64,000 nt of DNA from Advenella mimigardefordensis DPN7 (lineage in GTDB: Bacteria > Pseudomonadota > Gammaproteobacteria > Burkholderiales > Burkholderiaceae_B), in contig NZ_CP003915.1 in assembly GCF_000521505.1 (NCBI RefSeq), positions 4,650,001 to 4,714,000 on the forward strand. The letters are read 5' to 3'. The notes under the pieces were generated by a model. It was not told where the DNA came from. It did not search any database and saw only the letters and a program-made list of their open reading frames with translations. Positions 1-9,087 of the stretch are shown piece after piece. The position numbers were made by a program, and so were the translations under genes. Within the stretch, counting starts at the first letter, position 1; each line of letters opens with the position of its first letter.

Positions 1-57
1 GTCAAAGCGCCGCTGCAATGGTTCAATTTCTATGATTTCTGGAAGCACAATGACTAA
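1..57 (+). CDS. C-terminal end of an upstream gene, probably a transferase of the aryl-polyene cluster (partial)
   Basis: Frame 1 is open from the window edge to TAA at 55-57 and encodes the last 18 residues, ending in WFNFYDFWKHND. The stop overlaps the next start (ATG at 50) by 8 bases, so the gene is translationally coupled to the thioesterase gene. In aryl-polyene clusters a glycosyltransferase/acyltransferase gene usually precedes the thioesterase. That identity is inferred from position only, because too little protein is visible to recognise a family. Confidence 0.6.
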   Translation, partial: VKAPLQWFNFYDFWKHND

Positions 58-484
58 GCACCCGGGCCTGAGCATTTGCGTGCCTATGACCGTTCCGTTT
101 TTCGATGTGGATGCGCTGCACATCGTCTGGCACGGACATTACGTGAAATATCTGGAAATTGCCCGCTGCGCCCTGCTCGACAAACTGGGTTACAACTACG
201 ATACCATGCGTGCTGCCGGCTATGCCTGGCCGGTGGTGACCATGCAACTGAAATATGTACGTCCCGCCGTCTTTGGTCAGAAGATATTGATCGATGCCCA
301 CATTCGCGAATGGGAGTCGCGCCTGCGCATTGCGTATTTGATTACCGACGCAGACTCGGGGGAGCGCCTGACCCAGGCCGAAACCACTCAGGTGGCGGTA
401 TTGCTGGAAACCCGCGAAATGCAATTCGAGACCCCGCAAGACTGGCAACACATCATTCGCCAGGTCATGCAGTCAGAAACCTGA
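50..484 (+). CDS. Acyl-CoA/ACP thioesterase, hotdog fold (aryl-polyene cluster, ApeK-like)
   Basis: A 144-residue 4-hydroxybenzoyl-CoA-thioesterase/YbgC-type protein. The N-terminal part has the family pattern of a conserved Asp followed by H-I-V-W-H-G-H-Y-V-K-Y-L-E, which carries the catalytic Asp and the helix of the hotdog fold. ATG at 50 was chosen because it overlaps the upstream stop (ATGACTAA) and removes an unconserved six-residue extension that a start at 32 would add. In aryl-polyene clusters such a thioesterase is thought to release or proofread acyl chains on the carrier protein. The lolA-like gene follows 15 bases downstream. Confidence 0.85.
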   Translation: MTKHPGLSICVPMTVPFFDVDALHIVWHGHYVKYLEIARCALLDKLGYNYDTMRAAGYAWPVVTMQLKYVRPAVFGQKILIDAHIREWESRLRIAYLITDADSGERLTQAETTQVAVLLETREMQFETPQDWQHIIRQVMQSET

Positions 485-499
485 ATATTAGTAGAGAGT

Positions 500-1135
500 A
501 TGCCTTTTATGCCTGCCATCAAGTCCCTCTTCTTCCTGTCACGCCTGACTTTCCTGCTGGTTCTGACCCTGCTGTGCCATGCGGCACAGGCCTTTTCGCT
601 GCAAGACCTGCAACAGCAACTGGCGGCCCATCAGACGGTACAGGGCGACGTGCAGCAAAAACGTTTCCTGCGCTCACTTGAACAACCGCTACTGAGCCAG
701 GGCAGCTTTGTCATGGCAGCCGACAAGGGCCTGCTTTGGGAAACGCGCAGCCCGATAGCCAGCGTGATTCGCATCACACCGAAGGGCATGATGCACCAGG
801 ACAGTGCAGGACAGTGGCAGCCACTGCAACAACAAGGGGCAGGCAGCCAAACCCAGATCCGGCTCTTCATGGATCTGCTGTCGGGCAACACCCGCAGCCT
901 ATCGGGACAATTTACACAAACCCTGCAGGGCGACGCCCAGGACTGGACCCTGACGCTGGACCCGACGTCGTCGGTGTTAAAGCAGATTTTCCAGCGCATT
1001 ACGATCCGCGGCGCACGCTCGATCGAACAGGTGACGCTGGCTGAGACCCAGGGCGACAGGACGGAGATCCTGTTTTCCAATGTGCGCATCAATCAACCCC
1101 TGCCTGCTGACGCCCAACATGCGCTGGAACCCTGA
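500..1135 (+). CDS. LolA-like outer-membrane lipoprotein carrier protein (aryl-polyene cluster, ApeL-like)
   Basis: A 211-residue protein with an N-terminal signal peptide: a basic start, then FFLSRLTFLLVLTLLCHA and an AQA-type cleavage site. A LolA/DUF2092-like periplasmic beta domain follows, with a Q-K-R-F-L-R segment and a PxGSFVMAADKGLLWETRSP-type core. In aryl-polyene clusters this protein is proposed to shuttle the lipid product across the periplasm, with the MMPL protein next door. ATG at 509 is an alternative start, because the purine-rich GAGAG sits only one base before ATG 500. The stop overlaps the start of the exporter gene by 17 bases. Confidence 0.85.
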   Translation: MPFMPAIKSLFFLSRLTFLLVLTLLCHAAQAFSLQDLQQQLAAHQTVQGDVQQKRFLRSLEQPLLSQGSFVMAADKGLLWETRSPIASVIRITPKGMMHQDSAGQWQPLQQQGAGSQTQIRLFMDLLSGNTRSLSGQFTQTLQGDAQDWTLTLDPTSSVLKQIFQRITIRGARSIEQVTLAETQGDRTEILFSNVRINQPLPADAQHALEP

Positions 1136-3464
1136 ACGAGGCTGGGCAGCCCTTTACGTACTGGGGCTGCTCGGTCTGCTGCTGTATTCGGCCTGGCAAC
1201 TGGCGTATCGGCAACCGGTACATACCGATTTGCTCATGCTGCTCCCTCCTGATGGGGCGCAAAGCACAGTGCAAACCCGAGCGCAGGACAACATTCGGCA
1301 GACCCTGAACCGACAGATTATTGTGCTCACCAGCGCCACCGACCCGGCCCGGGCTCTGGCTGCCGCACAAAAACAGGCGCAGCAATGGTCCGCCAGCAGG
1401 TTATTCGACCGCGTAGATCTGCAGGTCGCCGCCGATCTGGAGCCATTACGCCAGCAATTGCGTCGCATGGACCAGGCCGGCCTGCCACAACAGGCGCGGG
1501 AAGCACTGGCCCGCGACCCGCAGGCCTGGTTTGCCCGGCGCGCCCAGCACATCATGTCACCACTGGGTGAACAGACCTTGGTTGCCGCTGACCAGGACTG
1601 GCTCGGGTTTGCTGCCCGGCTGTCAGGCAAGCTTCAGTCCATCTCTGCCGTGCACTACGATATCGCCAGCAACACCATGCAACTGGAGGCGGACAATCGC
1701 ATCTGGTATGTCATGCGCGCGCAACTGGACGCCGCGGACCGTAGCGGTCGCGACGAACAGTTGCTGGCGCTGATCGACCAGACCCGGCAACAGGCAGCAA
1801 GCCAGGATGTTCAGGTGCTGATGGCCGGCGGCGCCATTTACAGCGCACACGGCAAAGCCGAAGGTGGCCAGGAAAGCACCTGGATGAGTCTCACCGGCAG
1901 TATGCTGACCATCCTGTTTCTGCTGCTCATGTTCCGCTCCGCCCGCATTCTTCTGCTGGCACTGCCGGTCGCGGCCGGCCTGCTGGGCGGTTTTGCCGCC
2001 TGCGTTGCCCTGCTGGGTTCCATTCATATTCTCACACTGATTATCGGCACCAGCCTGGTCGGGCTGGTCGTTGACTTTCCGCTGCACTGGCTCAGTCACG
2101 CCACCCTGGATGCCCGCTGGCAGCCATGGCCAGCCGTCAGGCGCGTATCCCGTCCGTTTATCATCAGCCTGGCGGTGACTGTTACCGGCTACCTGTTCCT
2201 GCTGCTCACACCCCTGCCGATCCTGCAGCAGACTGCGGTATTTTCCTCAGCTGCGGTCATCAGTACGTTCCTGTTTACGCGCCTGCTGCTGCCGGCCCTG
2301 TTCAACCACTGGCAACCGCGCCCCACGCCGGGGCTGATGCCGCTACTGGACCGCCTGCGCCGCAACATACGCAGCACCGGCGAGCGCATCCGCCATACTC
2401 CCCTGCTGGCACTCCTGGTGCTGGCCGTCACCGGCAGCGGACTGTATCTGAGCAACTGGCACGACGACATCCGTAACTGGGTCAACACCCCCCAGCCGCT
2501 ACTGACTCAGGCGATGGAAGTGGGCCGCCTGACCGGCATTGAACCTACCAGCCAATATTTCATTGTGCAGGCGATCGATGAGGAAAGCCTGCTGCGAACC
2601 GAACAGCGCCTGACAGCCAGACTGGATCCCCTGATCGCCCAGGGGCAATTGCGCAACTACACCGCCCTGAGCCAGTGGATCAACCCGGTGAGCGAACAAC
2701 AGGCACTTAACGCCACGCTGGCCACACTGGCACAGCAACCCCAGGCGTGGGCGCCACTACGCGCACTGGGCGTACCGGACAGCGCCGTGCGCACCGAACT
2801 CCAGCGCCGTCAGGCGCAGCCGGCGCTGACCATAGAACAATCGCTGCAAGGCACCCTGGCTGAACCCTGGCGCGCCCTTTGGCTGGGACGCGACGAACAG
2901 GGCCGGCCCAGTAGCATGGTGACCATGAATGGCTTACAGGACCCGGCCGTACTGCCCGCGCTTATCCAGAATATCCCGGGTGTAACACTGGTCGACCAGC
3001 GCAGTCATATCAATCGCCTCTTTGCCCAAACCCGCCTGGAAGCCATCCTCCTGAAACTTCTGTCGTATACAGTGGGATTTCTTATCCTGTATCGCGTCTT
3101 CGGCACCCGGCCTGCCTTGCGAATTTTACTGGTGCCGCTATCGGCCTCGGTGACGGTCATGAGCCTGTCGGGCCTCGTCGGCATCCCCCTGAACCTGTTT
3201 TGCATTTTCGGCCTGCTGCTGGTGACGGCCATCGGCATTGATTACGCCGTCTACGCCTATACGCCCACGCTGCCTGCCGAAGAAAAGACGGCCGGGATCT
3301 TCATGACCTCGATCACCACCATGATCACCTTTGGCCTGCTGTACTTCAGCTCCACACCCGCCGTGGCTACGTTTGGCCTGAGCGTGGTGCTGGGCGTGCT
3401 TTGCAACGTAATATATACTTTCTGGTACATGCGATCCTTTCTGACACCCGAATCTGAATCCTGA
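1119..3464 (+). CDS. MMPL/RND-family exporter (aryl-polyene cluster, ApeM-like)
   Basis: A 781-residue inner-membrane protein with the two-fold RND/MMPL layout. One transmembrane helix near residues 10-30 is followed by a large periplasmic domain, a cluster of about five helices (roughly residues 265-420), a second periplasmic domain and a second helix cluster (roughly residues 655-775). Family members export lipids, and in aryl-polyene clusters this one is expected to move the aryl-polyene lipid out of the inner membrane. ATG 1119 begins MRWNPERGW and overlaps the lolA-like stop. An upstream ATG at 1080 would lie deep inside lolA. Confidence 0.88.
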   Translation: MRWNPERGWAALYVLGLLGLLLYSAWQLAYRQPVHTDLLMLLPPDGAQSTVQTRAQDNIRQTLNRQIIVLTSATDPARALAAAQKQAQQWSASRLFDRVDLQVAADLEPLRQQLRRMDQAGLPQQAREALARDPQAWFARRAQHIMSPLGEQTLVAADQDWLGFAARLSGKLQSISAVHYDIASNTMQLEADNRIWYVMRAQLDAADRSGRDEQLLALIDQTRQQAASQDVQVLMAGGAIYSAHGKAEGGQESTWMSLTGSMLTILFLLLMFRSARILLLALPVAAGLLGGFAACVALLGSIHILTLIIGTSLVGLVVDFPLHWLSHATLDARWQPWPAVRRVSRPFIISLAVTVTGYLFLLLTPLPILQQTAVFSSAAVISTFLFTRLLLPALFNHWQPRPTPGLMPLLDRLRRNIRSTGERIRHTPLLALLVLAVTGSGLYLSNWHDDIRNWVNTPQPLLTQAMEVGRLTGIEPTSQYFIVQAIDEESLLRTEQRLTARLDPLIAQGQLRNYTALSQWINPVSEQQALNATLATLAQQPQAWAPLRALGVPDSAVRTELQRRQAQPALTIEQSLQGTLAEPWRALWLGRDEQGRPSSMVTMNGLQDPAVLPALIQNIPGVTLVDQRSHINRLFAQTRLEAILLKLLSYTVGFLILYRVFGTRPALRILLVPLSASVTVMSLSGLVGIPLNLFCIFGLLLVTAIGIDYAVYAYTPTLPAEEKTAGIFMTSITTMITFGLLYFSSTPAVATFGLSVVLGVLCNVIYTFWYMRSFLTPESES

Positions 3465-3478
3465 ATGAGTTGTCATTT

Positions 3479-4735
3479 ATGAACACTTCCCAGTTACCCT
3501 CCAGTACAGACATCGCCATTATCGGCGCCGGGCCGTCCGGTTCCGTTGCCGCTGCCCTGCTGCGTCAGCGCGGCTGGCAGGTGTGTGTGCTTGAACGTCA
3601 GCATTTCCCACGGTTTTCCATCGGTGAAAGCCTGCTGCCTTACTGTATGGAAATCCTCAAGGAGGCCGGTCTGCTGCAGGCCGTCAATGAGGGCGACTTC
3701 CAGGTCAAAAATGGCGCGGCCTTCACCTGGGGCGATCGGGAAAGTGTGATTGATTTTCGTGACAAATTCACCGCCGGACCGGGCACCACCTATCAGGTAG
3801 AACGCGCCCGCTTCGACCACATTCTGATCCAGGAGGCGGAACGCAAGGGCGCACAGGTCTGGTTCGGCCATACTGTAAACGCAATCACCACCGCAGCGGA
3901 GCACGCCACACTCTCGGTCTCGACCGACCAGGACGAATCCTATACGCTGCGGGCCCGTTTCGTGCTGGACGCCAGCGGCTACGGACGCGTGCTGCCCCGC
4001 CTGCTGGATCTGGAACAGCCATCAGACTTCCCGGTGCGTGAGGCCTGGTTCACCCATATCCAGGACAATATCAGCGATCCCGATTTCGACCGCGAGAAAA
4101 TCATTATTGCCACCCATCCGCAGGACCGCGCCATCTGGATGTGGCTGATTCCCTTCAGCCATGGCCGCTGTTCCATCGGCGTGGTGGGCGAACCCAGTCA
4201 CCTGGCGATGAACGAGCGCGAACCCCTGCCGTTTCTGCAGGATATGGTCAATGCAATCCCCCGGCTGCGTCATCTGCTGGCCAATGCACAATGGGATACC
4301 CCGGTGCGGCCGCTGCGCGGCTACTCGGCCAACGTCACCAGCCTGTATGGTGAGCGCTATGCCCTGCTGGGCAACGCCGCCGAGTTTCTCGACCCGGTGT
4401 TCTCCTCGGGCGTCACCATTGCCATGCACTCGGCCAAACTGGCCACTGCGCTGGTGGACAAAACCCTGCGCGGACAGGCAGCAGACTGGCAAAAAGACTT
4501 TGCCGACGCCCTGCGTGTCGGCATCGACACCTTCAGAACCTACGTTGCCGGTTGGTATAACTGCAGCTTTCAGGATGTTATATACTCCAAACACATCAAC
4601 CAGGATATCCGGCGCATGATTGCCGCCATCCTGGCCGGGTATGCATGGGATACCAGCAACCCCTATGTTGAAAAATCAGAACGGCGCCTGAAGGCGCTGG
4701 CGGAGATATGTGGTGAAGCGCAACTGGATACCTGA
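3479..4735 (+). CDS. FAD-dependent oxidoreductase of the tryptophan-halogenase/geranylgeranyl-reductase superfamily
   Basis: 418 residues. An N-terminal dinucleotide-binding motif GAGPSG (residues 16-21) and the FAD-contact sequence RFSIGESLLP (45-54) are clear. WMWLIP at 220-225 matches the WxWxIP motif of flavin-dependent halogenases, and Lys77 in VKNGAAFTWG may correspond to the halogenase catalytic lysine. Xanthomonadins, which are brominated aryl polyenes, are made by clusters containing a halogenase homologue, so product halogenation is a reasonable inference. A non-halogenating oxidation remains possible. ATG 3479 is preferred; TTG 3470 would add three residues. The 3' end overlaps the DUF3261 gene. 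Confidence 0.8.
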   Translation: MNTSQLPSSTDIAIIGAGPSGSVAAALLRQRGWQVCVLERQHFPRFSIGESLLPYCMEILKEAGLLQAVNEGDFQVKNGAAFTWGDRESVIDFRDKFTAGPGTTYQVERARFDHILIQEAERKGAQVWFGHTVNAITTAAEHATLSVSTDQDESYTLRARFVLDASGYGRVLPRLLDLEQPSDFPVREAWFTHIQDNISDPDFDREKIIIATHPQDRAIWMWLIPFSHGRCSIGVVGEPSHLAMNEREPLPFLQDMVNAIPRLRHLLANAQWDTPVRPLRGYSANVTSLYGERYALLGNAAEFLDPVFSSGVTIAMHSAKLATALVDKTLRGQAADWQKDFADALRVGIDTFRTYVAGWYNCSFQDVIYSKHINQDIRRMIAAILAGYAWDTSNPYVEKSERRLKALAEICGEAQLDT

Positions 4736-5312
4736 TCGCGGCCTTGCCGGTGCCTGGCTGGGCATGTTGCTGGTGTTGCTGGCCGGTTGTGCCGCCACAT
4801 CGGTCCTGCCACGCCAATACAGCCAGCCCGCACAGGTTCAATCCTACAAACTCAGTCTGGTCACAGCCCCGGGCCAGACCGAAGATAGCCTGCTGATTGT
4901 GCAGCCTGAAGCCGGGGGCGCCAGCCGCTGGATCCAGACCAATGCCCTGGGCGCGCCGCTGGCCCGCCTGTCACTGCGCGATGACCAGTGGACCACCGAT
5001 GGCTTTGCACCGCCCAATGCCCGCGCACGCCAGCTGTTCGAAGCGATCATCGCCGCCCGCATGCCCCAGACACAATGGCACCAGGCCTATCCCGGCATCA
5101 ACATCAACAAGACCGATGGCAGCGACGGCCCCGTCTACGCCTTCAGTCGTCAGGGACACCTGCTATGGTCGCTGGTATTGCCACCTGTGCCACCCGTGCC
5201 CGGCGCGCAGGGAACGCGTACAGCCGGCAGTTCCGCGCCGGCCCCGGTAACCGGCATTACGCTGCCCGACCATAGCCAATGGAATCTGACCCCGCTATCT
5301 GCCATACCATGA
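4713..5312 (+). CDS. DUF3261 lipoprotein (aryl-polyene cluster)
   Basis: A 199-residue protein starting MKRNW with a short hydrophobic stretch and a lipobox LLAGC, the cysteine being at about residue 26. It is therefore predicted to be a signal-peptidase-II-processed lipoprotein. Small DUF3261 lipoproteins recur in aryl-polyene clusters; their precise role is unknown. GTG 4713 has GGAG seven bases upstream. GTG 4710 is the alternative. The gene begins inside the end of the FAD gene, and its stop TGA overlaps the ketosynthase ATG by three bases, so translation is probably coupled. Confidence 0.78.
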   Translation: MKRNWIPDRGLAGAWLGMLLVLLAGCAATSVLPRQYSQPAQVQSYKLSLVTAPGQTEDSLLIVQPEAGGASRWIQTNALGAPLARLSLRDDQWTTDGFAPPNARARQLFEAIIAARMPQTQWHQAYPGININKTDGSDGPVYAFSRQGHLLWSLVLPPVPPVPGAQGTRTAGSSAPAPVTGITLPDHSQWNLTPLSAIP

Positions 5313-6502
5313 GAAGTTATCTAAGCCCGCCCGCCACGGTCAGCGCATTGGGGCTGACCTTTGCAGACACCATGCAGGCACTGTTGAATACCACCGTTAC
5401 GCCACTGGCGCCGGAAACCCAATGGGTGCCGGGCAAGACGATCTATACCGCCCGCCCGTCAGTCGCGCCCCCACCACTGCCAGCAGGCACGCCGCCGCAT
5501 TTTGACACCCATAACAACCGCCTGCTGTGGCAGGCAGCCAGTCAATTGCAGACACGCATCGAACACGCCCGTACGCAGTATGGCGGGCAGCGAATCGGGG
5601 TCATTATCGGCACCACCACCACCGGCGTAGACGATAACTACCCGGCCTTTCAGGCCTTCGCCCGCGACGGGCATTGGGACCGTGACCTTTACCAGCACGA
5701 GCGCCAGCTGCTGTCGGCCCCTGCCGACTTTCTGGCACATCATTTCGGGCTGAGCGGCCCGGTGTACAGCATCTCGACTGCCTGCACGTCGGGCGCCCGC
5801 GCCATTATCACGGCGCATCGCCTGCTGGCCAGCGATCTGTGCGACGCCGTGGTCTGCGGCGGGGTCGATTCACTGGCCCACCTCACGATCAATGGCTTTG
5901 ACTCTTTGCAGGCACTGTCAGCAGGAATTGCCAATCCCTTTTCGGTCAACCGCGACGGCATCAATATTGGCGAGGCCGCCGCGCTTTTTGTGATGACCCG
6001 GCAAGAGGGCGATGGCCTGCCGCTGCTGGGCTACGGCAACAGCGCCGACGCCTGGCACATGTCGTCACCCGACCCCAAGGCCACAGGCGCCATTCTTGCC
6101 ATCCGCCAGGCGCTGGAAAACGCCGGGTGCAAGGCGGAAGATATCGGCTGGGTCAATCTGCATGGCACGGCCACTGAACTGAACGACAGCATGGAAAGTC
6201 TGGCCATGGCAAGCTGCTTTGCACAGGGCGTTCCCTGCACCAGCACCAAACCACTCACCGGCCACACCCTGGGGGCGGCCGGGGCGCTGGAAGCGGCGCT
6301 GCTGTGGGGCGTCATCGACGGCCGCCACAATCCCGAGGGAAGACTGCCGGCGCAACACTGGGACGGGCAGGCAGATCCGGCCCTGCCCAGCATCGCGCTT
6401 ACAGACAGCCAATCCACATGGCAAAAGCAGCCGCGCATCGGCATGAGCCTGTCCTTTGCCTTTGGTGGCAATAATGCCGTTCTGATACTGGGGCAAGCCT
6501 GA
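5309..6502 (+). CDS. Beta-ketoacyl-ACP synthase (aryl-polyene chain elongation, ApeO-like)
   Basis: A 397-residue thiolase-fold condensing enzyme. The catalytic triad is intact: Cys159 in STACTSG, His285 in LHGTATE and His319 in LTGHTLGAAG. It is therefore an active ketosynthase and not a chain-length factor. The known E. coli aryl-polyene system uses a ketosynthase paired with a separate chain-length factor, and no chain-length factor is visible in this window. If present it would be in the upstream half of the cluster. ATG 5309 overlaps the preceding TGA. The dehydratase gene follows after two bases. Confidence 0.88.
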   Translation: MRSYLSPPATVSALGLTFADTMQALLNTTVTPLAPETQWVPGKTIYTARPSVAPPPLPAGTPPHFDTHNNRLLWQAASQLQTRIEHARTQYGGQRIGVIIGTTTTGVDDNYPAFQAFARDGHWDRDLYQHERQLLSAPADFLAHHFGLSGPVYSISTACTSGARAIITAHRLLASDLCDAVVCGGVDSLAHLTINGFDSLQALSAGIANPFSVNRDGINIGEAAALFVMTRQEGDGLPLLGYGNSADAWHMSSPDPKATGAILAIRQALENAGCKAEDIGWVNLHGTATELNDSMESLAMASCFAQGVPCTSTKPLTGHTLGAAGALEAALLWGVIDGRHNPEGRLPAQHWDGQADPALPSIALTDSQSTWQKQPRIGMSLSFAFGGNNAVLILGQA

Positions 6503-6504
6503 CC

Positions 6505-7071
6505 ATGCAGACCCCCATCCGCCATCTTGCACCCTTGCTGCCCCACGCCGGCAAAATGATTTTGCTTGACGAGATCACCACATACTCCGACTCACACCTG
6601 CAGGCCCTGACCCGCATCGGGCCGGATCACCTTTTTCTGGACGAGAGCGGCCAGTTGCCCATGTGGTGTGCGATTGAAATCATGGCACAGGGCGTGGCCG
6701 CACTGGCCGGCTGTCATGCCTGCGATGCAGGCCAGCCGCCAAAACTGGGTTTTCTGCTGGGCAGCCGACAGATTGACATTCTGCGTCCCAGCGTGGCGCA
6801 GGGCAGCCTGCTCTGCGTAGAGGTTGAAGCGTCTACACGGGACGAGGCCAGCGGCTTCGGCGTCTTCGACTGCCGCCTATCCCTGCTGGAGAACGATGAT
6901 GCCGCCGGCGCCGACTTCGCTGCCGGGGGTGCAGCTCAGGTCGCGCACAGCGTCACAACCCACATCGCAGCCGAACCAGGCGCGGCGCACGCACAAACCG
7001 TAGCCACCGCCAGATTGAGCGTATTCAGCCCTCCCGATATTGAACGCTACTTACAGGAACAAACAGCATGA
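6505..7071 (+). CDS. 3-hydroxyacyl-ACP dehydratase, hotdog fold (aryl-polyene cluster, ApeP-like)
   Basis: A 188-residue protein. The N-terminal LLPHAGKMILLDEI resembles the FabZ-type catalytic histidine segment (His14). The helix MWCAIEIMAQGVAALAG carries the expected acidic residue of FabA/FabZ dehydratases. It would remove water from 3-hydroxyacyl-ACP during polyene extension; because no enoyl reductase follows, the conjugated double bonds persist. Its ATGA overlaps the ketoreductase start. The C-terminal third, about residues 130-165, is Ala-rich and less conserved. Confidence 0.83.
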   Translation: MQTPIRHLAPLLPHAGKMILLDEITTYSDSHLQALTRIGPDHLFLDESGQLPMWCAIEIMAQGVAALAGCHACDAGQPPKLGFLLGSRQIDILRPSVAQGSLLCVEVEASTRDEASGFGVFDCRLSLLENDDAAGADFAAGGAAQVAHSVTTHIAAEPGAAHAQTVATARLSVFSPPDIERYLQEQTA

Positions 7072-7799
7072 CCGCTTCCCGTATTTTTGTCACCGGCTCC
7101 AGCCGGGGCATAGGCAAAGCCATTGCCCTTGATCTGGCGCAGGCCGGCTTCGATATCACTTTGCACTGTCGCCAGCGGCGGGACGAAGCCGAACAGGTTG
7201 CCCAACAGATTCAGGCCCTGGGCCGGGCAGCCGACATTCTGCAGTTCGACGTGTCCGACCGTCAGGCCTGCAGACAGACGCTGGAAACCTATCTGGACAG
7301 CCACGACGCCTTCTATGGTGTGGTCCTGAATGCCGGGCTGACGCGTGATAACGCCTTCCCAGCCTTCTCCGATGAAGATTGGGACCAGGTACTGGACACC
7401 AACCTGGGCGGGTTTTATAACGTACTGCACCCGCTGATCATGCCGATGATTCGTCGGCGCAAGCCCGGGCGTATCGTCTGCATGGCCTCGGTATCCGGGC
7501 TGATCGGCAACCGCGGACAAGTCAACTACAGCGCCTCCAAAGCCGGCCTGATCGGCGCCGCCAAGGCGCTGGCCGTGGAACTGGCTAAACGGCGCATTAC
7601 CGTCAATTGCGTGGCGCCCGGCCTGATCGATACAGAAATGCTTGACCAGCAGGTGCCGGTAGAGGAAATTCTGAAAATGATTCCCGCCCAGCGCGCCGGT
7701 CATGCCGAAGAAGTCGCTGCCGCTGTCACCTTCCTGATGTCGGAGAAAGCCGGCTACATCACCCGCCAGGTGCTCTCGGTCAACGGAGGGCTGTGCTGA
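7068..7799 (+). CDS. fabG: 3-oxoacyl-ACP reductase, SDR family (aryl-polyene cluster, ApeQ-like)
   Basis: A 243-residue classical short-chain dehydrogenase. The cofactor motif TGSSRGIG is at 9-16, NAG at 88-90, Asn112, the catalytic Ser in MASVSG near 141-143, and YSASK with Tyr154 and Lys158. It should use NADPH to reduce the 3-ketoacyl-ACP made by the neighbouring ketosynthases. The start overlaps the dehydratase stop and the stop overlaps the next ATG. It is a pathway-dedicated fabG paralogue and not the housekeeping copy. Confidence 0.9.
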   Translation: MTASRIFVTGSSRGIGKAIALDLAQAGFDITLHCRQRRDEAEQVAQQIQALGRAADILQFDVSDRQACRQTLETYLDSHDAFYGVVLNAGLTRDNAFPAFSDEDWDQVLDTNLGGFYNVLHPLIMPMIRRRKPGRIVCMASVSGLIGNRGQVNYSASKAGLIGAAKALAVELAKRRITVNCVAPGLIDTEMLDQQVPVEEILKMIPAQRAGHAEEVAAAVTFLMSEKAGYITRQVLSVNGGLC

Positions 7800-9025
7800 T
7801 GAAACGTGTGGTAGTAACGGGCGTGGGCGGCATTACCGCACTGGGCAATAACTGGCCGCAGATCCGGCAGGCGTTCACAGAGAAACGCAGCGCCGTGCGC
7901 ACTATGCCCGAGTGGGATCGCTATACCGAGCTGAATACCCGACTGGGCGCGCCGATTGTCGACTATCACTGCCCGCCACACTGGCAACGCAAGCAGTTAC
8001 GCAGTCTGGGCAGGGTCTCGCAACTCTGTGTTGACGCCGCCGAACGGGCGCTGAGCGATGCCGGCCTGCTGGGCGATCCGCTGATCCAGTCCGGCGCCAT
8101 GGGTGTGGCCTGCGGGTCGTCCACAGGCAGTACCGAAGACGTGCGGGCGCTGGCGGCTCTGCTCATGCACGGTGAATCGCATGGCGTCAATGCCAACACC
8201 TACGTTCGCATGATGCCGCACACCACGGCCGCCAACATCGGTATTTTCTTCGGACTCAAGGGACGTGTGATCCCTACTTCCAGTGCCTGCACCTCCGGCA
8301 GCCAGGGTATCGGCTATGCCTACGAAGCCATCAAATACGGACTCATTCCGATGATGCTCGGCGGCGGCGGTGAGGAACTGTGCCCCAGCGAAGCCTATGT
8401 GTTTGACTCCCTGTACGCCACCAGCCAGCGCAACAACGCGCCGCAAACCTCGCCCCGCCCCTATGACCGGGATCGCGATGGGCTGGTGATCGGCGAAGGT
8501 GCCTGCATGTTCGTGCTGGAAGAGCGCGAACACGCCCTGGCGCGGGGTGTGCGCATCTACGCAGAGATTGTCGGCTTTGGCAGCAATTCGGATGGTGCCC
8601 ATATCACCCGACCCCAGTCCGACACCATGCACAGGGCCATGACCCTTGCGCTTGAGGATGCAGATATCCACGCCGAACAGATCGGTTACATTAACGGCCA
8701 TGGCACGGCAACCGAACAGGGCGATATCGCCGAATCCCATGCCACGGCCGCATTATTTGGGGAACACGCAGCCATCAGTTCGCAAAAAAGTTTTCTGGGT
8801 CACACCCTGGGCGCCTGCGGTGCACTGGAGTCGTGGTTCTCCATTGAAATGATGCACGACCGAGCGTTCGTGCCTACCCTGAATCTGGAACATGTGGATC
8901 CACGCTGCGCGCAACTGGACTACCTGCAGCATGACTGGCGCACCATTGATACCGAATATGTGATGAATAATAATTTTGCTTTCGGTGGCATCAATACCTC
9001 GCTGATCTTCCGCAGGCAGGCCTGA
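7799..9025 (+). CDS. Beta-ketoacyl-ACP synthase, FabF type (aryl-polyene cluster, ApeR-like)
   Basis: A 408-residue condensing enzyme beginning MKRVVVTGVGGITALG. The active-site set is complete: Cys164 in SSACTSGSQ, His301 in NGHGTATE and His335 in LGHTLGACG. It is the last plus-strand gene of the aryl-polyene block and probably catalyses either the first condensation or a dedicated elongation. ATG 7799 shares its A with the ketoreductase stop. GTG 7793 is a possible but less likely start. Confidence 0.88.
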   Translation: MKRVVVTGVGGITALGNNWPQIRQAFTEKRSAVRTMPEWDRYTELNTRLGAPIVDYHCPPHWQRKQLRSLGRVSQLCVDAAERALSDAGLLGDPLIQSGAMGVACGSSTGSTEDVRALAALLMHGESHGVNANTYVRMMPHTTAANIGIFFGLKGRVIPTSSACTSGSQGIGYAYEAIKYGLIPMMLGGGGEELCPSEAYVFDSLYATSQRNNAPQTSPRPYDRDRDGLVIGEGACMFVLEEREHALARGVRIYAEIVGFGSNSDGAHITRPQSDTMHRAMTLALEDADIHAEQIGYINGHGTATEQGDIAESHATAALFGEHAAISSQKSFLGHTLGACGALESWFSIEMMHDRAFVPTLNLEHVDPRCAQLDYLQHDWRTIDTEYVMNNNFAFGGINTSLIFRRQA

Positions 9026-9087
9026 GGGCGGCAACCGTTGCAACGGGCCGTACTGCGGGCAATTGAACCGGCGATTGTCCGGCACGA

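Noticed and set aside
1080..1118. ATG 1080 as the start of the MMPL gene
   Set aside because: It would place 13 extra residues inside the lolA-like gene. ATG 1119 with the short overlap is more plausible.
9026..9087. Terminator between the last ketosynthase and the phosphopantetheinyl transferase gene
   Set aside because: Only weak self-complementarity (CCGGCGATTGTCCGG) and no U-run were found.
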